From: Trichobilharzia szidati
Lineage: Eukaryota > Platyhelminthes > Trematoda > Strigeidida > Schistosomatidae
Assembly (NCBI GenBank): GCA_944472155.2
Contig: OX235275.1
Span: 28,882,865-28,946,864 of the forward strand
Length of the DNA stretch: 64,000 bases
Direction: 5' to 3'
Positions 10,404 to 21,875 of the stretch are shown here, piece by piece. The translations under genes and the position numbers were made by a program. The notes beneath the pieces are model-generated. The model ran no database searches. It was not told the origin of the DNA and saw nothing but the letters and a program-made list of their open reading frames with translations. Positions within the stretch are counted from its first letter, which is position 1. Every line of letters begins with the position of its first letter.

Positions 10404-10754
10404 TTATAATATGAATGTTAGTCGGCTATTCCTAGATGCCACGATTTCATTCCGTTTGAAAGCTTTCATCGAATCTTGTATGTATACTTCTGAAGGACTA
10501 TCCAAATGGAAGGAGCTGAATATCCTGAATTCACAAGATATTCTCTTATTGCTCAGCAGGACAATTCCAGAACTTCCATCTCTCCATGTCGTTATCAAGT
10601 TCTCACTTTCCTTCGATTCGTTCAGCTGCTTTCGGTAACAGAACATCTTGTAAAAATTCGTGACATTCAGGTCCATTTCTTCAGAGTCATACACAAGATC
10701 CGATCAAACCTCTTAAAGGGAGTGAAATCAAGGCATCTGGCTGGGAATAGTTGA
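10404..10754. other. Overlapping open frames, unidentified
   Basis: Three frames stay open here: 10411-10638 (+), 10506-10754 (+) and 10404-10694 (minus), each 75-96 codons. I recognise none. The + frame at 10506-10754 is rich in hydrophobic and basic residues (LTFLRFVQLLSVTEHLVKIR). A TTTCGGTAAC donor-like site lies at 10630. It may be a host exon or an old retroelement part; neither is supported by a second copy. Confidence 0.2.
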
Positions 10755-11439
10755 GGCAGTAGCGATCCACGCTGTGTATTCAATAGAAATACGTCTAACC
10801 GTTGCCCTTACCATGGTCATCATAAAAAGCTGATTCTTTCAATACTGATTATCCTATTACCACTCTTATCCAATCTTCCTGTTTATTACACTTTGTAATT
10901 TTATTAATTTGACCCATGACTGGAAGAAAGTAATTCTGGAGCTTTCTCACCCATTTACTACAAATATATAGCAATCTAGTTGATGACGTCGTTGAAACCA
11001 TCTTTTTGATATTTTCTATGATCTAATGTACATATTTGGGAATTTTAAATGTACTGAGAATGGAATATTCATGAACAGTGACACAGTCTGCTAGAGTTTA
11101 CAGACGGAGAACAGCAAAATTCGTCATCTGAAGTGAATTCTCACTAAAATTTTCTTTGGAAACTGAAATTGTTCACATGAAAGTACATGACTCTACATAT
11201 TACTCAGTGACTGAGATGAGTAGTTGAGTACCACTCACATCAACTTGCAGTGCTCGCTAACCATCACGACTGAAGTGGTCTAAACATTACACAACCGTTT
11301 CACTCCGCTTGGTACTCGAGCTCATCTGTCGTGCACCTGGTATGACTCAAATGAACGACAGCCAAGTCAATTTAAATCACCCTAACTGTGGTTAGCTACT
11401 TAGGTGAACTGGTGAACTCACACTTCCTCCTATTCAGGA
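10755..11439. other. No recognisable feature
   Basis: Unique AT-rich sequence. A degraded tRNA-like SINE head may lie at 11205-11440, but boxes are too eroded to claim. Confidence 0.3.
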
Positions 11440-11590
11440 CTCGTCATCTCGATATCGTCTCAATTTGGCGTTTAAAAAACAATGAGCACTGGAGACACAA
11501 TCACTCCCTGCGAAATGCAAGTACATCCAGATGACGAGTCTCAAATGGATGGAAATTGTGTATCCTCGACTCCACTGCTAATAGAATTTA
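11440..11590 (+). repeat. SmAlpha-like SINE (family A), 3' part with hammerhead relic
   Basis: Retains CAATCACTCCCTGCGAAATGC and the hammerhead region GATGACGAGTCTCAAATGG with GGAAATTGTG and GACTCCACTGCTAATAG. The core ATGACGA (11531-11537) shows the same first-position change as the copy at 6508, GAAA is at 11552-11555, and stem II is weakened (GGAT). Confidence 0.6.
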
Positions 11591-11714
11591 TAGATATATA
11601 GGCTTCTTGGAATGACTGAACAAAATAAGATACAATTTATTTGGCAGTAGAACTTAGAGTGTCTTTCATTCTATCTAGGACTTTTCAGTTTAATTTAATT
11701 GTATCTCATTGAGT

Positions 11715-11840
11715 GATCGATGTATATATATATATATATATATATGCATGGACACGGAACAAAGAGTACTCTTTTCGATAAATTCATCATCAGGTTCTAC
11801 AATTATATATACATTATAATGAATGAATGAATTAGTCTTA
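11715..11840 (-). repeat. PLE terminus with hammerhead-like motif and (TA)n
   Basis: A (TA)n microsatellite at about 11721-11745 is followed by text which on the minus strand reads CTGATGATGAATTTATCGAA, then AAGAGTACTC. This has the CTGANGA...GAAA order of PLE-associated minimal hammerheads, though stem II is weak. A related terminus lies at 54770-54840. Confidence 0.45.
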
Positions 11841-11989
11841 TGAACGACATTAATGTTGTTTAAATAACATCGAATCAATAATATTGATAAATTACAGCTG
11901 AACAGCATCAACATAAAATAAAGTGAATGTCAGAAGAATTATGAAAGATAATAGTACAAATTCATGAGTTAATAGTTTCTACTGAGGGC

Positions 11990-12370
11990 CAGGGCAGTAG
12001 TAGGGGCTAGACTTGTTTCTTTTGAACACAGAGCACTGGTTGTTTGAGGCGAATTGCAATAGCCTCTGCTGTTTGAAGTATGCGGTGCTTCGACGATTTT
12101 GGTAATTTGTTAGGCACCCGGTATATTATAGAGAAGGATTCTTCTACGCTGGCCTTGTGACCGGTTTGCACCAGATGGTCTAATATCGAGCTGTTAATAG
12201 TTTTAACTACACCTTTACTTAGCCATAATGGGATAGGTTCTCGAGCACGAAAAATCAAGTTCCTAGAGCAACGGACAATATAACTCGCTCCACCACAAGT
12301 GCAGTTGAATTGATAGATACAACTTGAAGTGGCTAGTCTAGGTACTTCATCTTCCAGTCGAGGTAGCAGT
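11990..12370 (-). pseudogene. PLE GIY-YIG endonuclease fragment
   Basis: Minus strand encodes a decayed GIY-YIG domain (CIYQFNCTCGG, then SYIVRCSRNL where the family has YIGR) followed by the typical C-terminal helix region: KTINSSILDHLVQTGHKA, FSIIYRVPNKLP, TAEAIAIRL, PVLCVQKK. The RT is absent. GIY-YIG domains in PLEs make the nick that primes insertion. A sister fragment lies at 57760-58135. Stops and frame breaks lie at its N side. Confidence 0.75.
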
Positions 12371-12599
12371 TAATCAGTTAAAAAGTTAAAATGCCTTTTC
12401 ATTTTTAAGGAAAATCAAAGTTCTTAAGACTTACACGATCCCCTGAGAAGCCAACAAACTCCAGTAATTTCAACACACGTCTTGGAAGCATTGATATCAT
12501 CTGCGTATTTCAGAGGTAAAAGGGAATATATATATATATATATAAATCAATTTTGTTATTAAATAAAAGTTTCATTTTATAGGGAGCAAATCAATTTCA

Positions 12600-12800
12600 T
12601 GAATATAAGAACAACAAAGTTCAACGAAGAGTCTCTTTTCGGTGGCGAATTCATTCATCACTTAGCTGTACAATTATATATGTCCAAACCAAGTTCAATT
12701 TTTTAGCAGTTTGAAAAACTTTGGGCATCGGGTATATGATATTCATTATAATAAAGGCTTTTGTATTTCCCAATGAATGAAAAACAAAACGATATTGTTT
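12600..12800 (-). repeat. PLE family 2 terminal repeat
   Basis: Contains the block GAAGAGTCTCTTTTCGGTGG with GAATTCATTCATCAC, repeated inverted at 16290-16400 and partly at 36855 and 41520. On the minus strand it reads GTGATGAATGAATTCGCC then ACCGAAAAGAGAC, a derivative of the CTGATGA...GAAA pattern. A second block at 12770-12835 matches 55395-55460 and 56360-56420. Confidence 0.55.
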
Positions 12801-13179
12801 TTACTGACGTTTCGCTATTTAATGCCAATAGCTTTGTCAAAGTATTATTAAACAGGAATTTACAGAATCTCAGCATACATATAACAAACAGTTAGGGGGT
12901 GAGAAAATAGACATAGGTCAAGTTAAAGGGACATATTGAAAGTAAAAATAGCGATGAAGATAACTAAACCAAATAACAAAGGTAATAGTAAGTCTGTTAG
13001 GATATCAAAATAAAGTTTACTAACTTGATCATCGTTCGTTAGTCTGGGGTCATTTTTCGTTGTCAAGTTGGTTATTTGGTATAGATAACAAAATCAAGTG
13101 TAGATTGTTGGATTTGATCAGTGTTTAAAATTATAAAGGCAGTGTGTGTTTACATAGTGAACTTGCATATCACATTCGT

Positions 13180-14470
13180 GTTGATTTTGTCACTTCATGG
13201 AGGAGGGGAGGGAGGTGTTGTAACCAGGTCAGATTCTGTTTTAGTCCATCATTCCCATTCAGACAATTTGGATTCCACTTGATACTAAGTGCTTCTGATA
13301 TTAGACGTTCTCTATGATTTCTGAAGTTTTTCTGGATTATTTCAATATTGTCAAAATCAATTTTGTGACCTGATTCTATAGCGTAGCGTTTAGACCTATG
13401 GCTGATGATTTTTCAAGTATTTCCAGTTCAAACGGATTTCTTGGTGGTCGAACAGATGCTCTACGGTGTTCATTTCTTCTGATTTTGATTTCTCGAGATG
13501 TTTGTCCGATGTATATCGCATCACATTGCAAGCATTTTATTTTATAGACACAATTAGATAGAGAATCTTTAGGGATTTGGTCTTTTATATGGACAAGGTT
13601 GTTTCGTAGTGTGTCTGATGTTTTGAAGAAAACTCTTAAATCGAGCTGATTGAGTACTCTTCTGATATCGTCTGGCGTCTCTGCTCTATATACGATGACG
13701 ACTGTTGAGGTTCATGTTTCGAAATGCGTTTTCGGCCATACTTAATGTCTGTGTTGATTTTGTTGATGAAGTTCCTCGGGTAGTTGTTTTGCTTGGGAGT
13801 TTCAGTAATGTTTGATATTTCTTCTTCCTTTTCTTTCTCATCCGTTATCAGAGAGTGCGCTCGTCTAAGAAGACTTGAAACAACTGAAATCTTTGTGCTG
13901 ATGGGGTGTGATGATTTGAAGTCTAAATATTTATTTGAGTGTGTTTTCTTCCTGAATATAAATATACTAAAATGTCCGTTTTTCCACCTCTTAACTAGGC
14001 AGTCTAGAAATGGCAGTTCAGCGACGTCTAATTCTGCTTCCGAAGTGAACTGGATTCTGGGAGATCCCCAGTTTATTTTCTCCAGGAATGAATTGTGTAG
14101 ATCTCATTTCAGTACTACACAAGTATCATCTACATATCCTAACCATATTTTAGGAGTGAGTATTCTTGAAAAAATTTTATTTTCGAATCTATTCATGAAA
14201 AGGTCGGTGACTATTGGGGAGACTGGTGAACCCATAGCAACACCATTTGTCTGTCTATATAAACTCTCTTTAAATGTAAAATAATTACTTTTAAGACAGA
14301 ATTTTAAGCTCTTAATTATTTCACTGGTGTCCAGTGAACTCTTTGTTATATATATGCTGAGATTTTGTAAATTCCGGTTTAATAATACTTTGATGTAGCT
14401 ATTAGCATTAAATAGTGAAACGTCAGTAAAAACAATATCATTTTGTTTTTCATTCATTGGGAAATACAAA
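13180..14470 (-). pseudogene. PLE family 2, RT and GIY-YIG, 5'-truncated
   Basis: Reading the minus strand from 14470 down: RT block with YRQTNGVAMGSPVSPI, LFMNRFENK and the catalytic box YVDDT at about 14120-14130; then a connector with VKRWKNGHFS and FRKKTHSNKYLDFKS-type text (14010-13900); then GIY-YIG (CVYKIKCLQCDAIYIGQTSR at about 13500-13560, RRNEHRRASVRPPRN) and a C-terminal part ending NLTWLQHLPPL near 13210. The frame is broken after YVDDT and again in the connector. A near copy of its GIY-YIG half is at 55690-56450. The left terminus is probably 12600-12800. Confidence 0.8.
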
Positions 14471-15044
14471 AACCTTTATTACAGCTGTACAATTACATTT
14501 ATATATTATTATTCTGTGTGCGTGTTTGTACATTAGGATTGTCAAACAAAAGTAGTAAAATCAAAAATTAGTTTGGGTTACTGCTTACGTCATCAAAATG
14601 TTTCTCAAATGTGATGAATGATCAAGAATTTTAACTAGGGTGGTGAAGATTGGTAAGTACTGACAAAGGTTGAGTAATATGAAATAGAATGTTAATGGAG
14701 ACACTTGTCCAAATAAATTATGTAATAGATAGAAAGGGTAAATAAAGGGTTGGTTATTACGAAGAAGATGTTACTAAGATGCCATACAAAAATTCAAAGA
14801 ACAAAAAAAGAAAACCAAAAATTTCTAACAAAGTCGTAGAACTTGGAATTATACCCAAGGTAGAAGGAGGCGGTGGAGAAGTTTCTTCTTCAGGGTTTCC
14901 AATTCGGTTCGCTTAGACCTCGGCAATGCAAAGTATGCGGAAGCTTACCGTCTTCGGGAGGCTTCTTTTGACTTTGTAGATGACTATGAAAGAATTCTTC
15001 TAATACATATTGAGTGACCAGTGTTGACCACAAGTTCAATTACA
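14471..15044. other. No clear feature
   Basis: Likely untranslated PLE sequence flanking the family 2 fragment, as the TCATCAAAATG...GATGAATGATCAAGAATTTT text recurs near 16230-16280. No frame. Confidence 0.35.
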
Positions 15045-15390
15045 GCGCTGTTTATTGATCCACTGTTACTTATTCACAGCCAAGTAGGATAATGTTCTCT
15101 GACTGTTTTGGATGAAACACGCATCGAAAGACGCATATATCTTGCTCCACATTAGCAGGTAAATTGATAGATACACATAGAAGTGATCAGATGTAATAGT
15201 TTATCTTTGGAGTCGTTGAAGAACAATAAGCAGCTTGAGAATACCAATCGTAGTGTAGCAGCAGGGAATGTTCTTTTCAGGAAGTTAGATATTCTTCGCT
15301 CTAAAATGTTGACCAGAAGGTGACCTTTAAACTCCAGATTCATGTAAAGCATCTTCTTCGGCACAGAGATTACTTGTTCTTTGTTGATTT
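15045..15390 (-). pseudogene. PLE RT-to-GIY-YIG linker fragment
   Basis: Minus strand encodes KKMLYMNLEFKGH, RISNFLKRTFPAATLRLVFS, DKLLHLITSMCIYQFTC, matching the linker and the start of GIY-YIG in the PLE at 22061-23656 (KKELFMKLQFNGD ... TYTAATLCLSFSS ... CATSMCIYKFSCSC). The endonuclease proper is cut short after CIYQFTC. Confidence 0.7.
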
Positions 15391-15398
15391 TCAGCTTA

Positions 15399-16055
15399 AT
15401 ATTATTATTGTTTCCTTTAATTCCTAGAGGAACATACGGCTTTAGCCGTGCATCTCCATTGCGTTCGGTTCTCTGCTAGAGTTTTCACTTGGCTTCAAGT
15501 CTGCCCACATGTTTTCTTCTCCTCTTCACATGACCTCCTCCAAGTCACCCAACCTCGCACTGACGACCAACTCGCCGCTTCCCTTTCGGCCGGGTTCCAC
15601 TCGAGCAATGGCTTGTCTAGTGATGTCACTCACTTGATGGTTTCCTCAGAGTATGGCCAGCCAATCCATCTCCATTTCATCCTGCCTATCTGTTTGACAA
15701 TCGGTACCTGCTGTGTTGGTTTGCTCATTGCCAGAGATCCGTGTTGCTGATCTTTTCTGGCCTTCCATCTGATCTTGAGTGTTGAGCGAAGACAACTGTT
15801 AATGAAGGTCTGTAGTTTGTTTGAGATGCTCTTCATCACGCGCAGTGCAAGTCTCTGATCCGTATAGTGAGTAGCACTGACTGACTTCACATTGTAGTTG
15901 AAAATCCGGATGTTATTTTTGATGCTGAGTGCTGTTGACCTCCACACAGACTTGAGAGTAATGAAAGCTTGTCTTGCTTTTCCGATTCTTGTTTTGATAT
16001 CCTCGTCAGTCCCGCCTGTAGTTGAAACGATGCTTCCCAGGTAGGTAGCTTAATA
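15399..16055 (-). mobile_element. RTE LINE 3' end (SR2-like), minus strand
   Basis: Begins (as the element's 3' end) with (AAT)n near 15399-15412 and the block GAGGAACATACGGCTTTAGC, then runs through the conserved RT C-terminal region (QTFINSCLRSTLKIRW, MSKPTQQVPIVKQIGR, RWIGWPYSEET on the minus strand). Nearly the same sequence is at 25980-26616 and 42400-43040. Frameshifted and 5'-truncated near 16055. Confidence 0.8.
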
Positions 16056-16289
16056 TATTTTATCTCAAGTATTTTCTCAAGTAGTGTCTTCCTCAAAAGA
16101 GTGATCTCCTCTTCTACTGATTTGGGACTGTATATTTTATTTTTTGGTTACGTGGCTCCATTAAAATCCTATTTCATATTACGCAACCTTTGTCAATACT
16201 TACCAATCTTCACCCCCCCCTAGTTACAATTTTTGATTATTCGTCACATTTTAGAAACATTTTGATGATGTAAATAGTAACCCTAACAA
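16056..16289. other. No clear feature
   Basis: Transitional sequence; 16200-16290 repeats PLE family 2 flank text. Confidence 0.3.
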
Positions 16290-16400
16290 ATTTTTATTTT
16301 ATTTTTGTACAGCTAAGTGATGAATGAATTCGCCACCAAAAAGAGACTTTCCGCTGAACTTTGTTGTTCTTATATTCACGTTTTAATGGATATTCTCCGT
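16290..16400 (+). repeat. PLE family 2 terminal repeat, inverted copy
   Basis: Reverse complement of the block at 12600-12680: GTGATGAATGAATTCGCCAC, CAAAAAGAGACTTTCCGCTG, then ACTTTGTTGTTCTTATATTC. Together with 12600 it brackets the PLE family 2 fragment by inverted ends. Confidence 0.6.
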
Positions 16401-16639
16401 GAATTAAATCAATTCGATTAAAGAAACAAGAATGATCTTTTATATTCACTAGCGGTCTGCTTGAATTATCATTGGGTTACCCAAGTTTCTATTCAAACAC
16501 TATGCATCTATCTGCTCTAATTCTTATTGGCTGACTCTAAGCTATAGCAACCATAAAACGAAACTACCGAATGAACAAATCAATGACCTTGAGCAACCAA
16601 TCAAATTACTTCGTAGAATATAGGCTCAATTATGGATGC

Positions 16640-17147
16640 TGTAGACGAATCACGTGGCGAAATTCATGTAGATGTAGTACTTAGGTACTGTTTGGATTAC
16701 AGGCTCATCATAGGAAGAAAGAAAACAGTACAACTGAGTACTAATCGACACTAGGTTTTGGAATTATATAGGATGTAGGATATATCTAGATGATCCCTAA
16801 TCGTAGTGGCAACGTTCAGCCCTACCAGGCACAACTGTACACGCACATACCAAGTGAGTAGCTACAGCCAACTTTTATCACTGGGTTATACCTATAATGT
16901 GGTCCGTCATACTAAAGATATTGTTATTAATTTCGATGGGATTGACACAAATTCCATTGAAAGTTTCTGGAGTCACCTAAAAATGAGGATCAGAGAGGCG
17001 GATTGGTCAAGCGGCGCAATGACTTACAGTCACTTCAATGAATTTATGCCCAGAAATCGATTTAATATATATGTGCAAAACTTCGACACTGTGCTAGTAC
17101 ATAATTTTATATTAATTTACTTATTAGATATATCACACGCAGAGTGA
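16640..17147 (+). pseudogene. Merlin-type DNA transposase relic (ISXO2-like)
   Basis: The + frame 16806-17147 ends with a block that fits the C-terminal catalytic part of ISXO2/IS1016-like transposases of the Merlin superfamily: YNVVRHTKDIVINFDGIDTN, then SIESFWSHLKMRIR, then YSHFNEFMPRNRF. In this family an H-T/N-x-I-E-x-x-W motif precedes the K-x-R and EF-x-x-R segments. Upstream text at 16650-16760 (DESRGEIHVDV, IIGRKKT) may be the N-proximal catalytic region but has stops. Merlin elements are known from schistosomes. No terminal inverted repeats were identified. Confidence 0.65.
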
Positions 17148-17149
17148 AA

Positions 17150-18360
17150 CAGTATTATTACTTACTGGATGACACAGTTTCGAACACAATTTATTTTGTA
17201 TAATCATATCAGTTATAATCACACGAATATGAAACTTGATTTTTATAGTTTTCCTTATTCCTTCCTATTCGTCTTCGTAGGAATAGTAGAATTTACCAGA
17301 TGTCCAGCTGGATAGGTGTTGAATCCTTCCTATTACACGTACACTTCTCAGCTGATTCGATATATGAAGCTTCCATTATCAATCACTCCTGCCCCACCCT
17401 ATCATATTCCACTTTAAGACTGTCATCATCCTATTGTATGTTTGTGTGCAATTGCATGTAGTGTATTGCTATAGCTGAACTATTCTCCAGATTTCCTTTC
17501 TTATTCGGGTCAACTAATCTAGATTTTGCTAGGTTTTTATGCTCCGCTAGTCTGACTGCCCTTGTTCTACTACTCTGACCTAAGTATTTGACCTGAGAAT
17601 CATTCCAGCAAGGTATTAGATAAACTAAAAACTTTTGTGAAATTGCCTCCACTGGCAGGATCCTTTAACCGTCAAAGTTTGTTTAAAAGTGAGTTTGTGG
17701 GTGGTTTGAATGACACTCTTATTCCTGCATTCTTGAGAATTCCACGTAAGGTGTCCGAGGTTGCTTCCTTGTATTCAGGTAGCACTGATGGTTTAAATTT
17801 CCTATTGTTGGTGTTGTCATTATTCTGTGCATGTTTGACATGCATGTCGTCCTTATTGTTATTACTGTTATCATTATCACTACTACTATTATTTATTTTA
17901 GTTTTACGTTTTCCTACATACTTCCTGATTAATTTATCAGGATAATTACTATGTTCAAAGCTTCTCTTATATGCCTCACTTCCTGTCTTAGATTTCCATT
18001 CGTACTACTCAGTTTTGTGCCCTATTATTTAAACAGTTTACCAATCCTAATTTTACTGACGTAGCATGATATGATCCGAAATCCAAATATCGATTTGAAT
18101 GTGCATATATGGGTTTCCTGTAAACACTAGTGTTCAACTTCCCATTTTCTTTCCTTGTTACCCCAAAATCTACAGTCAAATATTAGAAGCTGTCCTTCCT
18201 GACTTCCGTATTCCTAAGTCAATGATTGCCTTCATTCAAGTTCATTTGTTCGAAAAATCTATCTATATCCTGTATTCTAAGTAACATGAATGTGTGATTA
18301 TACTTAATAAGATTATGAACAATAATAAATCCTGTTTGAAATTTCGTCATCCAGTAAGTA
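17150..18360 (-). pseudogene. PLE family 3, RT C-part and GIY-YIG
   Basis: Minus strand: DFGVTRKENGKLNTSVYRKP at about 18190-18130 (RT C-terminal block), YAHSNRYLDFGSYHA, then a charged linker near 17950-17820 and a GIY-YIG domain (VYLIPCWNDSQVKYLGQSSR, AVRLAEHKN) at about 17650-17540. The YIG motif reads YLG. Frame breaks at 18060 and 17660. End blocks with GATGACACAGTTTCGAACAC (17165) and the matching inverted text near 18330-18350 suggest terminal repeats. Confidence 0.7.
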
Positions 18361-19049
18361 ATAAACAAATTAGTACAAAGAAGAAATTGGTTTAACCTAA
18401 CTATGAGGACTACAATGAAAAATTGTAATTTTTGGAATGTATATATATGAACGTTATCTTAAGCAATTATTTTTTTAAATGGCATTACTTTTATATACAC
18501 GTGTTTTTTTTAAATTATGCGCCTTTACCTATGACGTGTCTGATTGGTCGGTAGAGATTTGTCAAGCAGGGTCTCTAATAGGTAGTTCCGTTTTGGGCGA
18601 CAGTCGTATTTCACCACTGTTCCTTATGTCTTTGAGTCGACTTTCAAAACCACCAGTGATCATTTCTTGGAAACTGATGAAAAATATCAAAAGGTAGGGA
18701 TTTGTCTATGCTTCAGATCTAACAGGATTGAGTCATACGAAATACTATATAATGCTATTTTACTTAAAAATTCTGGATGAGGAGAAAATATTATGTAATA
18801 AGTAAATTGAGGAGAGAATTCCGAGCACTGTTTAAACATTTTGTCCAGGTGTTATTACTACTATTATTATGACTATTAGCAATCTTATTATCTACAGGAA
18901 ACAGCAGAATGACTGAATATTACACAAATGGAGGAGTAATGTCTGAGTTGACTGGGGATGAGCAAGAAATCGGGCGAAATCCGCATCTTGGATCCAAGTC
19001 TGCTTTATTAAAAAATTATATGTACTTTATACGACGGTTCTTGGGACGG
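18361..19049. other. No recognisable feature
   Basis: A + open stretch at 18479-18697 has no motif. Text resembling an RTE or retroviral-type end is not evident. Confidence 0.3.
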
Positions 19050-19330
19050 TAAACACCAATGGTTGGAAACAATTGGTGACATGGCTCAAAATCGTTCTCA
19101 ATGGCTGGTCGGTGCAGATGCATCCACTCCTTGTGACTTATGATTTCCAAAGAAACTATTTTGTTCTTCATTATTACTATTCCTTTGTCTCACACCTCTG
19201 TTTACTGTCTATATTATGCATTTCTCCTACTTTCTTCTCTTGCTTTGTGTGCTACATGGAGTGTGGCGACTTGAACTGACGCACATATGTGCAAAGATCT
19301 GTGTCAAAAACAGACAGACAGACAGACAAC
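19050..19330 (+). mobile_element. Non-LTR retrotransposon 3' end with (CAGA)n tail
   Basis: Second copy of the 3' end seen at 1990-2485: CAATGGTTGGAAACAATTGG, GACATGGCTCAAAATCG, then the untranslated part and a (CAGA)n tail at about 19311-19328. Only about 280 bp remain. Confidence 0.6.
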
Positions 19331-19866
19331 GGGAGAGATTTGAAGGAGGCTACTTTATTCCTTCACTTGTCTAGTCAGTGAGCATCCTTTCAACCAAAGG
19401 CAGTCACAACGGATGAGGATGTGGAAGCCAGGAAGAATCAGAAAGTCAATATACGTCTTCATCAACCTGAAACCAGTCTGGAAATCTTTCTCACTCCACA
19501 CCGTAAACAGCAAGATTCGGATTTCATTCAACACAAATGTGAAGTCAGTGAGTTCTTATATATATAGATCAGAAACTTGGCCAGAGTGTCAAGAAAAGTA
19601 TTTCCAACAGACTAAAGCAGACTTTTACCAACAACTTTCTCCTCCTCTGGTTCCATACTCCAGATATAATAGCTTGCTGGCCAGAAAGAATTAGCAACAA
19701 GAAACTCTGCAATGGAACGAATCAACAGGCGAGAGCCAGTTGCCTAAAAAATGTGTGGGGGGAAATGGCGATGAATAGGATACACGTTGACGAGACCGTC
19801 GAATGATATCGCGCGCAATTTAATTCACTGCTAGAGTAGTTGAATCTCGATGGGAAGCGATGAATG
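19331..19866 (+). mobile_element. Diverged RTE fragment
   Basis: GGGAGAGATTTGAAGGAGGC matches the GGGATTTGAAAGAGGTTACT block of other copies, followed by FINLKPVWKS- and KIRISFNTNVKSVSSYI-coding text and ETWPECQEKYFQQ. The 3' end with (AAT)n is missing. Confidence 0.65.
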
Positions 19867-20080
19867 GATGACACAGTTTAGAACACAATTTATTTTGCAT
19901 AATCATATCAATTATAATCACACAACTTTGAAACTTGAGTAATTCCATAGTAGTATCGAAGTTGTGTGGTGATAATTGATATGATTATGAACAATAAATT
20001 GTGTTTGAAACTGTATCATCCAGTAAATAATAATACTCTTTCACTCTGTATGTGATATATCTAATAAACAAACTAATATG
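19867..20080. repeat. Foldback of PLE family 3 end
   Basis: Two arms (about 19867-19935 and 19965-20032) are reverse complements (GATGACACAGTTTAGAACAC against GTGTTTGAAACTGTATCATC). The right part continues with text complementary to 17115-17165. It is a short inverted pair of the PLE family 3 terminus. Confidence 0.6.
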
Positions 20081-20527
20081 GAGTCAGCCAGACAGTTAAC
20101 TTTAATTTATTGAAAAACTCTTATTCGATATCCGAAAAAAATATGACCTTGGTAGAATAATACTTTAAACAAATTCACTGGCGCCAAACTCAAAGAAAGC
20201 ATCTTTTCAAACAATCCATTTATATACTTATTTCTCAGAAAAAAAAGTTTTCTCTAATCCTGTGTTGAGAAAGAAAAACATTTTTCTTGTCCGGAAGTTA
20301 ATCATTTCAGCAAAAGACTCTATACTGTATGTATTATGTAACAATTTGCAGAAAATAGTGAATTAGTTGATATAAAAATAGTCTGTTTTACAAACTAATC
20401 ATAAAATTGTATACTCAACAAGTTGGTTTCAGGTGAATTTCAGAGAAAAATAAAACTCAAAGAGAAAAGCTGATCTGATCGAAAGTTTTTTGTGCCATTC
20501 TGTGTCCAATATCTACTCTACTGACTG
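20081..20527. other. No recognisable feature
   Basis: AT-rich sequence up to the assembly gap, nothing identified. Confidence 0.3.
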
Positions 20528-21026
20528 NNNNNNNNNNNNNNNNNNNNNNNNNNNNNNNNNNNNNNNNNNNNNNNNNNNNNNNNNNNNNNNNNNNNNNNNN
20601 NNNNNNNNNNNNNNNNNNNNNNNNNNNNNNNNNNNNNNNNNNNNNNNNNNNNNNNNNNNNNNNNNNNNNNNNNNNNNNNNNNNNNNNNNNNNNNNNNNNN
20701 NNNNNNNNNNNNNNNNNNNNNNNNNNNNNNNNNNNNNNNNNNNNNNNNNNNNNNNNNNNNNNNNNNNNNNNNNNNNNNNNNNNNNNNNNNNNNNNNNNNN
20801 NNNNNNNNNNNNNNNNNNNNNNNNNNNNNNNNNNNNNNNNNNNNNNNNNNNNNNNNNNNNNNNNNNNNNNNNNNNNNNNNNNNNNNNNNNNNNNNNNNNN
20901 NNNNNNNNNNNNNNNNNNNNNNNNNNNNNNNNNNNNNNNNNNNNNNNNNNNNNNNNNNNNNNNNNNNNNNNNNNNNNNNNNNNNNNNNNNNNNNNNNNNN
21001 NNNNNNNNNNNNNNNNNNNNNNNNNN
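20528..21026. other. Assembly gap (N run)
   Basis: 499 unresolved bases. Open frames reported across it are artefacts. It sits just left of the 3' end of the PLE at 21037-23665, so the target-site duplication of that copy cannot be read. Confidence 0.99.
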
Positions 21027-21294
21027 ACACGACTTTTTTGTATTTCAAATCTTTAAATATTCCCATTTATAATATTAGAACAAGACATATAAGCGAACAA
21101 TATTGTTTTCAATTAGATCTTCTTCAGGCTTTACTCTAATTTACATAGATTTATATATAAAATTTTAACCAATGACGGTGATTTTGGGAATCAAATAATA
21201 ATCTTAATAGTCTTAATAATAATAATAATGTGGTAAATGTTTTGAACATAGTTAATAACGATGATTATAATGATAACAAAATATTGATAATAAG

Positions 21295-21875
21295 TTAATA
21301 TCAGTAAAAAGTTTGAGCATTGTGGATTAGATCAAATAAAGTATAATTATATTTTTTAATAGTTTACACACAATGATAAGTTTTGTTATTGGTAATATTT
21401 CGAGCAAAATTACTGCCCGTGTTCACACCAGTGTTGGAATTGTTTGATTCACACATTTATGATTTGTACTCGTATATATAGTTCATTATTTTTGCTCATT
21501 CATATTTTTTTTTCGTATTTGAGTTGTATTCCAAGTTCATTCATGTTTTTGTATCCAGAATTATATTCCAAGTTGTTGATAGTTGTACTGAGTCACCCTT
21601 GTTACATGTATCCGGTGTGACTTTAATGAATATCGATTCTGTTATAAGTCTTTCTTTCCATTTGTTCATGTTAGTTTTTAGAATACACACATTGTCCCAA
21701 TCGATATTGTGGTTTTTGTCCCATGCATGTGCAGCTATCGATGAATTTTTTTCAAGATTTTTGTAGGCTTGTGTTCCTGTTGGTTGACCTTTGGTTAGGC
21801 GTTTATGTTCATTCACTGTTATTTTGAGTGATCTGGACGTTTGCCCCACATATTTAGTCGGACAGTCAGCACAAG
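21295..21875 (-). mobile_element. PLE family 4 fragment nested in PLE family 1
   Basis: Flanked by a perfect 14-bp duplication, ATATTGATAATAAG, at 21281-21294 and 21876-21889. The unoccupied site occurs at 50698-50711 in the second PLE family 1 copy. The insert encodes, on the minus strand, the GIY-YIG half of another PLE: CADCPTKYVGQTSRSLKI, NEHKRLTKGQPTGTQAYKN and a C-terminal helix region (21541-21849). It is 5'-truncated just before the YVGQ box. Its 3' end holds ACGGGCAGTAATTTTGCTCG then AAATATT, a stem-loop followed by GAAA, as at 40930-40985. Confidence 0.85.

Noticed and set aside
11721..12545. CRISPR-like or satellite array from repeated TATATA
   Set aside because: Only simple (TA)n microsatellites; no spacers, and the genome is eukaryotic.
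20490..21066. Long open frames on both strands
   Set aside because: They consist of unresolved bases of the assembly gap.
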